Below, piece by piece: positions 1-5,539 of a stretch of 5,978 nt of DNA. The DNA is taken from the NCBI GenBank assembly GCA_004376485.1, contig SOJT01000163.1, forward strand, positions 1-5,978. Reading direction: 5' to 3'. Below the pieces are notes generated by a model. That model made no database searches, had not been told where the DNA came from, and was given only the letters and a program-made list of their open reading frames with translations. Numbering within the stretch: the first letter of the stretch is position 1; each line of letters starts with the position of its first letter. Made by a program: the position numbers and the translations under genes. Source of the stretch: Candidatus Aerophobota bacterium (GTDB taxonomy: Bacteria; Aerophobota; Aerophobia; Aerophobales; AE-B3A).

Positions 1-52
1 AGCTAAAAATAAGGCCAGAGGGAGGTGAGAAGCAAGTAAGTCGTTAGCTGGG

Positions 53-151
53 GTATGAGGAAAGCATCTAAAAAGAGAAATGTTGAAGGATCTATTCCTT
101 TCTCTAGTTTTTAGGGCTTTCCACAGAAAAATGAGTAATGTATGAGGAAAG
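53..151. repeat. 12-bp direct repeat flanking the leader hairpin
   Basis: The sequence GTATGAGGAAAG occurs at 53-64 and again, identically, at 140-151. The copies start 87 bp apart and lie on either side of the hairpin at 68-114. Matching stops at both ends (g/t before, c/a after). The second copy is just upstream of the ribosome binding site of the binding-protein gene. It could be a pair of regulator half-sites, a small duplication relic, or chance in a purine-rich stretch. The repeat itself is seen directly; any function is inference. Confidence 0.5.
68..114 (+). promoter_or_regulatory. Imperfect stem-loop in the leader
   Basis: Bases 68-74 (CTAAAAA) pair with 108-114 (TTTTTAG) and bases 75-80 (GAGAAA) pair with 99-104 (TTTCTC), leaving a 3-nt bulge (TAG, 105-107) on the right side. 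Inside, GGA 88-90 can pair with TCC 96-98. An alternative shorter fold pairs AAGGA 86-90 with TCCTT 96-100. The stem is AT-rich and therefore weak. T108-112 follows the inner helix, so it might be a poor intrinsic terminator for an upstream transcript, or a 5'-UTR structure of this operon. It does not match any riboswitch I recognise. Confidence 0.3.
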
Positions 152-166
152 AAAATATGTTTTTGC

Positions 167-171
167 GGAGG
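167..171 (+). promoter_or_regulatory. Ribosome binding site that fixes the binding-protein start
   Basis: GGAGG lies five bases before ATG 177. The earlier in-frame ATG at 138 has no such site and would put 13 mostly charged residues in front of a complete signal peptide, so ATG 177 is preferred. Confidence 0.85.
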
Positions 172-176
172 TTAAG

Positions 177-2198
177 ATGAAGAAAGTTATGTCAATATTA
201 ATAGCGCTTATGTTCATCGCCTCGTTTAGTGCAGTGGCTATCGCTCAGGAGAGCTTTTTAGGCAAGTTCGAAATCAGTGACATTATGGAGTACAAGGCCC
301 TCCCGAACTATATCGAACCTGAGGCATTAGAGTTGGCAGTGGCCAAAGGGGAACTTCCCCCAGTGTGGGAGAGATTGCCCAAGAACCCCCAGGTTATAAA
401 GTCTAAGGTTATGAGTGACGGCCTAGGGGTATATGGTGATAAGTGGAGGGTCTTTTGTGGGTCTCCAACCGCGGGCTGGAACTGGGCAGCAGGATTAACG
501 TCAGGTTGGTGGGGCACCGAGGTGCTTGTCTGGGAAGGCCTGGTGGAACCCGCCCATATGTGGATGCTAAAAAATCCCATTGAACCTGTACCAAACTTAG
601 CTACCAGTTGGGAATGGTCCGAAGATGGCAAGACCCTTACCATGCATCTGCTTGAAGGAGCAAAGTGGTCGGATGGAGTGGAATTCACGGCTGATGATGT
701 CCTGTTTACATATTACGACTGCCATTTAGATTCCCATATTCCTTCCTTCCTCGGCGCGGGCGCATGGACAATAAACGGAAAATTAACCGAACTGGAAAAG
801 GTAGATAAGTATACCATCAGGTGGCGTTTTGGGGCAGGCTTCCCTCTATACATTCTTTTCCGCATGGGCCGCTACGGTTTGGCACCAGTTCCCAAGCATG
901 TTCTAGCAAAGCATCATCCAAAATACAATCCAGATGCTACTTACGAAGGCTTCATTCATTCCCTACCTCCTGAGGATCTTCCGGTGGTAACGCTCGGTCC
1001 TTGGGTGCCAGTAAAATTCGAACCGGCAAGATTCATAGTGGCCAGGAGAAATCCTTACTACTGGAAGGTGGATGAGAAAGGACAACAACTTCCCTATTTT
1101 AACGAGGCTTATATTGAAAAGGGAAGAAGAGGGATAACCAGAACCTTAAATGTGATAGCCGGAAGTATTGATTATACCAACCTAGAAACACCGGGGGTTT
1201 TCTCTTTTGCCCTGGAAGAAGCACGGAGGTCAGACTCCTACTTTGTGGCTCGATTTGTGGGTTATAACGCTTCGTTTAGTTTGCAGCCAAATTTTTCACT
1301 TTACAAAGGGGTGAAGACGGAGAGAGACCGAGCCATGAGAGAGTTATTCAGAGATCTCAGGTTTAGAAAAGCTTTATCCTACGCCATTAACCGGGAGGGA
1401 ATAACAAACTCAATTTTCCCAGGACCTCTAATTGCACCGTATGAAGGTAGTCTGGTTGACTCTTCTCCATATTATGATCCCGATGCTATCGTCTCCTATG
1501 CTTATGATCTGGAAAAATCAAAAGGTTTGTTTGCAGAGCTGGGATTTAAGGACATCGATGGCGATGGTATAATGGAGTGGGCTACAGGTACTCCATTAGC
1601 TGGTCAGGATTTAACCCTTGTAATCCATATCGTTGAAGACGAAACCGCAGCCGTGAACTTAGGAGAGGCCTTAGTTCCCTACCTTAGGGAAGCTGGTATT
1701 AAGTCTGTTCTTAAAGTCATCAAGGGCACAACTTTCGATGCTCTATCCGACAGTGGAGAACTTGAGATACCTATAGTGCGCGATAATGTGTTGTGTCTTA
1801 CTCCCCTGACAAGATTAACCGACCTTGGGCCTGTAACCGAGATTACTCCTACCTGGCACCAGGCTGGACCAGGGGGGGAAAGAGACCTATTTCCCTTTGA
1901 GGCTCGCTTAAGAGATCTGATAAACTCACTAAAAACTGAGAGATCTGGTTCAAAGGTAAGGGAAACATTCTCAGAAATTCAACAGTTATGGACCAAAAAT
2001 CTTTACAGGATTGGCCTCTATAAGATGCAAGTGGGTAATGCAATTGCCAACAGACTGAGGAACGTTGCGCCCGGTACTCCACCTTATATGTACGAATGGT
2101 TCGATGTGGCTCAAAGTGCATGGCAGCTTTGGGTTCCCAAGGATGAGCAAAAGCCTGAACTTCTCCCGGGGGTAATTCCAACCTATGAGGAGAAATAA
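177..2198 (+). CDS. Exported ABC-transporter substrate-binding protein, SBP_bac_5 (OppA/DppA/AgpA-like) family
   Basis: This is the solute receptor of the importer; it should bind a peptide or oligosaccharide in the periplasm and deliver it to the permeases. Starting at ATG 177 gives 673 residues. Residues 1-23 form a Sec signal peptide (KK, hydrophobic core, AIA before QE at about 23/24) with no lipobox cysteine. Family hallmarks are LATSWEWSEDGKTLT at 141-155, KWSDGVEFTADDV at 163-175, NPYYWKVDEKGQQLPYF at 292-308, FRDLRFRKALSYAINRE at 391-407, and YDLEKSKGLFAELGF at 443-457 leading into DIDGDG at 459-464, an acidic loop common in the large members. Length is well above E. coli OppA/DppA (about 510-520 mature residues) and fits the long subfamily that, as I recall, includes rhizobial AgpA, an alpha-galactoside receptor. 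The ligand is not readable from the sequence. It is the first gene of the operon and is separated from the permeases by a strong palindrome, which often lets the receptor be made in excess. Confidence 0.95.
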   Translation: MKKVMSILIALMFIASFSAVAIAQESFLGKFEISDIMEYKALPNYIEPEALELAVAKGELPPVWERLPKNPQVIKSKVMSDGLGVYGDKWRVFCGSPTAGWNWAAGLTSGWWGTEVLVWEGLVEPAHMWMLKNPIEPVPNLATSWEWSEDGKTLTMHLLEGAKWSDGVEFTADDVLFTYYDCHLDSHIPSFLGAGAWTINGKLTELEKVDKYTIRWRFGAGFPLYILFRMGRYGLAPVPKHVLAKHHPKYNPDATYEGFIHSLPPEDLPVVTLGPWVPVKFEPARFIVARRNPYYWKVDEKGQQLPYFNEAYIEKGRRGITRTLNVIAGSIDYTNLETPGVFSFALEEARRSDSYFVARFVGYNASFSLQPNFSLYKGVKTERDRAMRELFRDLRFRKALSYAINREGITNSIFPGPLIAPYEGSLVDSSPYYDPDAIVSYAYDLEKSKGLFAELGFKDIDGDGIMEWATGTPLAGQDLTLVIHIVEDETAAVNLGEALVPYLREAGIKSVLKVIKGTTFDALSDSGELEIPIVRDNVLCLTPLTRLTDLGPVTEITPTWHQAGPGGERDLFPFEARLRDLINSLKTERSGSKVRETFSEIQQLWTKNLYRIGLYKMQVGNAIANRLRNVAPGTPPYMYEWFDVAQSAWQLWVPKDEQKPELLPGVIPTYEEK

Positions 2199-2227
2199 AC
2201 AAGGGAAAGGGACAAAGGAAAGAAATG

Positions 2228-2259
2228 TAGGAGGGGGAAGGATATCCTTCCCCCTCCTA
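2228..2259 (+). promoter_or_regulatory. Perfect 32-nt palindrome between binding protein and permease genes
   Basis: Two 16-bp arms are perfectly complementary with the centre between 2243 and 2244 (GGATATCC at 2240-2247), giving a GC-rich RNA hairpin with a minimal loop. The left arm starts TAGGAGGGGG and so contains an SD-like AGGAGG (2229-2234); the right arm ends CCCCCTCCTA and is its complement. The next bases are ATTAA then ATG 2265, with no T-tract, so it is not a standard intrinsic terminator on this strand. Known parallels are hairpins after the receptor gene of transporter operons (for example malE-malF), which protect the upstream mRNA or reduce downstream expression. Here it may also limit translation of the permease. 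On the opposite strand the hairpin is followed by a pyrimidine-rich stretch, so blocking antisense transcription is another option. Confidence 0.85.
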
Positions 2260-2264
2260 ATTAA

Positions 2265-3278
2265 ATGGGGAACTATCCTGTGATAAGCTATATTATCAGA
2301 AGAATTCTTTATGTCATTCCATTATTGCTCGCTGTTAGTATTGTTTGCTTTGTGATAATCCAACTCCCTCCCGGTGATTTTTTGACTGCTATAGAGTCAC
2401 AACTAAAATCTCAGGCGGGCTTAAGTGAGGAGGAATCGAGAAAAATGGTTGATGAGATGAGAAAAACGTATGGATTAGATAAATCCATGCCTGTTCAATA
2501 TCTAATCTGGATAAAGAACATCGTTACCAAGGGAGATTTCGGCTATTCCTTTGGATATAGAAAGCCTGCCCAGGAGGTGATCTGGGAAAGATTAAAATGG
2601 ACCATGATCATAGCCCTTTCCGCCCATTTGATCTCTACATTAGTAGGGCTTTTAATTGGTATTTATTCGGCTACCCATCAATACAGTTTGGGAGACCATT
2701 TGAGTACTTTTTTGGCATTTATAGGTCTTTCCTTTCCTGAATTCTTTACTGCCCTGGTGATAATGTATTTACTGGTTTTTAGGTTCCGCGTTCCCCACGT
2801 TGGAGGGCTTAGCTCCCCTGAGTATGTTTTAGCTACCTGGAATTGGGCAAAATTTGTTGATTTTCTTCAGCATTTTTGGATTCCGGTAGTGATCTCAGGG
2901 GTGGCAGGGGTTGCCAGGAATATGCGGGTAATGAGAGCAAACCTTTTAGATGTATTCAGATCTCAATATGTAATTACTGCTCGTGCCAAGGGCTTGAAGG
3001 AAAGGATTGTTCTCTATAAACACGCAGTGGTAAATGCCCTCCATCCCATTATCGCCTATCAAGGAGTAGCTCTTCCTTACATAGTACAGGGGACAATGGT
3101 TACCGCCATAGTCTTAAATCTTCCCACCACCGGTCCTGCATTTTACGATGCTCTTGTGTTTCAGGATACTCTTTTAGCTGGATCTTTTCTGTTGATGGTG
3201 ACAGTTGTTTTAGTGATTGGAAATCTATTATCTGATCTCATTCTGGCCTGGATAGATCCCCGAATAAGGTATGACTGA
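2265..3278 (+). CDS. dppB: ABC-transporter permease, DppB/OppB type
   Basis: One half of the inner-membrane channel. The 337-residue protein has the typical N-terminus YIIRRILYVIPLLLAVSIV (9-27, first membrane helix), a periplasmic segment with EMRKTYGLDKSMPVQYLIWI (64-83) and GDFGYSF (90-96), then helices at about 111-135, 148-172, 203-217, 267-285 and 303-327. The cytoplasmic EAA loop that docks on the ATPases is YVITARAKGLKERIVLYKHA (235-254), with G243. The C-terminus WIDPRIRYD is standard. The usual ETVF..PGLG stretch is replaced by AIVLNLPTTGPAFYDAL (281-297), a trait I associate with the long-receptor subfamily. Start is uncertain: ATG 2265 has no SD except the one buried in the palindrome. 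GTG 2280 has GGGGA at 2267-2271 with an 8-nt spacing and would begin just before ISYIIRR, which also fits the family. The symbol is a family-level label only. Confidence 0.93.
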   Translation: MGNYPVISYIIRRILYVIPLLLAVSIVCFVIIQLPPGDFLTAIESQLKSQAGLSEEESRKMVDEMRKTYGLDKSMPVQYLIWIKNIVTKGDFGYSFGYRKPAQEVIWERLKWTMIIALSAHLISTLVGLLIGIYSATHQYSLGDHLSTFLAFIGLSFPEFFTALVIMYLLVFRFRVPHVGGLSSPEYVLATWNWAKFVDFLQHFWIPVVISGVAGVARNMRVMRANLLDVFRSQYVITARAKGLKERIVLYKHAVVNALHPIIAYQGVALPYIVQGTMVTAIVLNLPTTGPAFYDALVFQDTLLAGSFLLMVTVVLVIGNLLSDLILAWIDPRIRYD

Positions 3279-4416
3279 GGCATTCTTGATATTAAAAAAT
3301 GAGAGATCAAGAAAAAAAAACAGCTTTGCGGAGCCTGTAAAAGGTGAGGCATATATACAACTGGTTTGGAGAAAATTTAAAAGAAGCAAAACTGCTATTA
3401 TCGGTGCTATTTTAGTTATTATTATGGCTATTTTAGCTATCTTTGCTCCCTTTTTCTCTCCTTACAATCCCTTAAAAATCGATCACCGTGCAAGTTTTTC
3501 CCCTCCTCAGAGAATACATTTTTTCGATGACAAGGGTAAGTTCCACTTAAGACCATTTGTCTATAATTTAAAGCTGGAGCTCGATCCTCAGACCTGGAAG
3601 AGAATTTATAGGGAGGACACAAGCAAAAGATTTCCCATTTATTTTTTGGTAAGAGGATGGGAGTATAAGCCCTTTGGAATTCCCTGCAAGTTGCATCTCT
3701 TTGGTGTTCCGAAGGGAGGTAGTATACATCTTTTCGGAATGGACAATTATGGCAGGGATCTTTGGGCAAGGATTATGTTAGGAGGGAGAGTGTCGTTATC
3801 GATAGCTCTACTTGGAGCAATCCTCAGTGCTTTCATAGGAAGCATGGTGGGCACAATTTCGGCATATTATGGAGGTATTACTGATATGATTCTTCAGCGG
3901 ATAGTTGAGTTTCTTCAATCTTTCCCTCAACTACCCTTATGGATGGCTCTTAGTATCGCCATTCCTGCAACCTGGTCATCTTTATACGTTTTCATAGCCA
4001 TAATGATGTTATTTGGGCTGTTAAGCTGGACTCCCCTTGCCAGAGAGGTAAGGGGAAAGGTGTTGTCCTTGCGTGAGCAGGAGTTTGTTTTATCAGCCAA
4101 AGAGGCAGGAGCAAGTGATGCCAGAATTATCTTTAAATATCTTATTCCTAATTGTCTTAGCCATATTATTGTGATACTTACCTTAACTATCCCCTGGCTG
4201 ATATTGGCGGAAAGTACCTTAAGCTTTTTGGGATTAGGTCTTCAACCTCCAATGGTAAGCTGGGGAGTCCTCTTGCAAGAAGCTCAAAACCTGCAAACCA
4301 TGGGAAGACATCTCTGGATTGCAATTCCGGGCGCATTTATTGTAATTACCGTTCTGGGCTTTAACTTCTTGGGGGATGGCTTAAGGGATGCGGCTGATCC
4401 TTACTCACGCCGATGA
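3271..4416 (+). CDS. dppC: ABC-transporter permease, DppC/OppC type, with long external loop
   Basis: Second half of the channel, 381 residues against about 300 for E. coli DppC. After a charged cytoplasmic tail comes helix 1 (about 41-63), then an external segment of some 90 residues (64-152) with PPQRIHFFDDKGKFHLRPFV, DTSKRFPIYFLVRG and HLFGVPKGG, then the family motif HLFGMDNYGRDLWARI (153-168) and further helices at about 174-197, 221-233, 238-254, 296-316 and 346-368. The EAA loop is EFVLSAKEAGASDARIIFKY (271-290) followed by LIPN; STLSFLGLGLQPP (315-327) and GDGLRDAADP (368-377) are typical. The long loop is known in the long-receptor branch and may contact the receptor. The reading frame overlaps the permease B stop by 8 bp, implying translational coupling. 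AAGG sits one base before ATG 3271, which is too close; TTG 3286, with GAGG 3277-3280 five bases upstream, is a serious alternative start. Codons 14-17 contain an A9 run. Confidence 0.94.
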   Translation: MTEAFLILKNERSRKKNSFAEPVKGEAYIQLVWRKFKRSKTAIIGAILVIIMAILAIFAPFFSPYNPLKIDHRASFSPPQRIHFFDDKGKFHLRPFVYNLKLELDPQTWKRIYREDTSKRFPIYFLVRGWEYKPFGIPCKLHLFGVPKGGSIHLFGMDNYGRDLWARIMLGGRVSLSIALLGAILSAFIGSMVGTISAYYGGITDMILQRIVEFLQSFPQLPLWMALSIAIPATWSSLYVFIAIMMLFGLLSWTPLAREVRGKVLSLREQEFVLSAKEAGASDARIIFKYLIPNCLSHIIVILTLTIPWLILAESTLSFLGLGLQPPMVSWGVLLQEAQNLQTMGRHLWIAIPGAFIVITVLGFNFLGDGLRDAADPYSRR

Positions 4417-4429
4417 TAACAGATCATAT

Positions 4430-4436
4430 GAGGTGA
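4430..4436 (+). promoter_or_regulatory. Ribosome binding site for the F-type ATPase (GTG start)
   Basis: GAGGTGA matches the SD consensus; its GAGG core ends six bases before GTG 4440. An in-frame ATG at 4428 reads ATG-AGG-TGA and stops at 4436, so translation of the ATPase must begin downstream of it and GTG 4440 is the first usable codon. Confidence 0.8.
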
Positions 4437-4439
4437 GAG

Positions 4440-5462
4440 GTGGACAAGCAGAACGAGATATTGCTTGAGGTAAAAAATCTCAAGAAATACTTTCCCATAA
4501 CCAGGGGAGTCTTTCGACGAGTTGTAGGCTACGTCAAGGCAGTTGATAGAGTTGATCTTTTTATTCGCCAGGGGGAAACTCTTGGGCTGGTGGGAGAAAG
4601 TGGCTGTGGGAAAACCACGCTTGGAAGAAGCATCCTGAGGTTGATAGAGCCTACAGATGGAGAGGTCTGGTTTAAGACGGGCAAAGGGAAAAAATTAGAT
4701 ATAACCAAATTAGAAGACAGGGAGATAAAGAGCCTGAGAAGAGAGATGAGGATGATCTTTCAGGACCCCTATGGTTCTTTAAATCCTCGAATGACAGTTA
4801 TGGATATAGTGGGTGAGCCCTTGATAATCCATAAGGTGGCCCAGGGAAAGGAGATAGAGGACAGGGTTAGAACACTCTTGAAGATAGTGGGGCTAAATCC
4901 CAGATATATGAGAAGATATCCTCATGAGTTCAGTGGTGGACAAAGACAGAGAATAGGAATTGCCCGAGCCTTAGCATTAAATCCCCGATTAGTTATCGCT
5001 GATGAGCCTGTCTCAGCTCTTGATGTGTCAGTCCAGGCTCAGGTAATTAACCTGCTGGAGGACCTCCAGGTGCAATTTAACCTGACCTACCTTTTTATTG
5101 CCCATGACCTGAGCGTAGTGTATCATATTAGCAACCGCATAGCGGTAATGTATGTGGGAAAGATAATGGAGGTGGGCCAAGCGGAGGAGGTTTACCAAGG
5201 ACCGAGGCATCCTTATACTGAAGCCTTAATGTCCGCTGTTCCCGTCATTGATCCAGATGTTAACCCAGAACGTATTCTTCTGCAAGGGGATGTTCCTAAC
5301 CCGGCGAATGCTCCCTCCGGATGCACTTTCCATCCCAGATGCCGATATGCTAAAAAGATCTGTAGTCAAGAGGAACCTCCTCTGGAGGATATCGGCGATG
5401 AGCATTATGTAGCCTGTCATTTTGCTGATGATTTTTCCTTAAAAGGAATAAGACAATTTTAG
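4440..5462 (+). CDS. dppF: ABC-transporter ATP-binding protein, OppF/DppF type
   Basis: One of the two ATPases that power the importer on the cytoplasmic face. The 340-residue product has all catalytic motifs: Walker A GESGCGKT (52-59), Q-loop Q108 in MIFQDPYGSLNPRMTV (105-120), signature FSGGQRQR (164-171), Walker B LVIADEP (184-190) with E189, D-loop SALD (192-195) and switch H222. The N-terminal VKNLKKYFPITRGVFRR (11-27) and LGRSILRLIEPTDGEV (61-76) mark it as F-type rather than D-type. The C-terminal oligopeptide/dipeptide extension HPYTEALMSAVP (257-268) through CTFHPRC carries four cysteines, C295, C301, C308 and C326; this conserved set has been reported to hold an iron-sulfur cluster in related OppD/DppD ATPases. 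Nothing is missing, so it should be active. It follows permease C by 23 nt and precedes the D-type gene, the reverse of the usual D-F order. The symbol is family-level. Confidence 0.95.
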   Translation: MDKQNEILLEVKNLKKYFPITRGVFRRVVGYVKAVDRVDLFIRQGETLGLVGESGCGKTTLGRSILRLIEPTDGEVWFKTGKGKKLDITKLEDREIKSLRREMRMIFQDPYGSLNPRMTVMDIVGEPLIIHKVAQGKEIEDRVRTLLKIVGLNPRYMRRYPHEFSGGQRQRIGIARALALNPRLVIADEPVSALDVSVQAQVINLLEDLQVQFNLTYLFIAHDLSVVYHISNRIAVMYVGKIMEVGQAEEVYQGPRHPYTEALMSAVPVIDPDVNPERILLQGDVPNPANAPSGCTFHPRCRYAKKICSQEEPPLEDIGDEHYVACHFADDFSLKGIRQF

Positions 5463-5526
5463 CAAGAATAATCTAAATAGCTTCACAAGGTAAGAAATAC
5501 CCCTAAAACAATTAGGCAGGAAAAAA
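5463..5526 (+). other. 64-nt spacer between the two ATPase genes
   Basis: This gap is the longest after the receptor-permease spacer. It is AT-rich, with no terminator and no convincing promoter. The frame of the downstream gene is open only from 5494 (taa at 5491-5493), and between there and 5527 it has no ATG, GTG or TTG, so the D-type gene cannot start earlier. Confidence 0.7.
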
Positions 5527-5539
5527 TTGGAGACCAATT
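5518..5539 (+). promoter_or_regulatory. Weak RBS and small hairpin at the TTG start of the D-type ATPase
   Basis: AGGA at 5518-5521 lies five bases before TTG 5527. The start codon sits in the left arm of a short inverted repeat: AATTGG (5525-5530), loop AGA, CCAATT (5534-5539). The stem is six pairs, four of them A-T, so it is marginal in strength but is placed exactly on the initiation codon. A role in lowering initiation is inference. Confidence 0.4.

Larger units (their letters stand above)
1..176. other. Leader/intergenic region upstream of the importer operon
   Basis: No confident gene lies here. All three + frames hit stops early (taa at 4-6, tga at 26-28, tag at 45-47), so the tail of an upstream + gene could end within the first 50 bases but cannot be identified. 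A strong SD-like GGAGGTGA at 21-28 has no ATG, GTG or TTG at a usable distance downstream. A 19-codon ORF (ATG 55 to TAG 112-114) has only GGGG one base before its start and is lysine/arginine-rich at its front; I do not call it a gene. The region also has a 12-bp direct repeat and an imperfect hairpin, listed separately. I see no convincing sigma-70 promoter; the best match, TTTCCA at 118-123 and TATGAG at 141-146 with 17-bp spacing, is only 4/6 plus 4/6. Confidence 0.6.

Noticed and set aside
55..114. 19-codon ORF in the leader, possible leader peptide
   Set aside because: Its only SD-like sequence is GGGG one base before the ATG, and there is no run of regulatory codons; it also coincides with the inverted repeat, which explains its sequence as well.
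118..146. Sigma-70-like promoter TTTCCA / TATGAG
   Set aside because: Only 4/6 matches in each box; such matches are expected by chance in this AT-rich leader.
138..176. Extension of the receptor gene to ATG 138
   Set aside because: It adds 13 mainly charged residues before a complete signal peptide, and it has no SD; ATG 177 has GGAGG at the right distance.
308..688. 126-codon ORF on the - strand inside the receptor gene
   Set aside because: It is a shadow of a strongly supported coding region, with no recognisable domain and low-complexity Pro/Ser-rich content.
2228..2264. Palindrome as an intrinsic terminator of the receptor gene
   Set aside because: There is no T-tract after the stem on the + strand; the next bases are ATTAA and then the start of the next gene.
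3437..3769. 110-codon - strand ORF opposite the permease C loop
   Set aside because: It is antisense to a conserved segment of permease C, has no recognisable motif and no supporting context.
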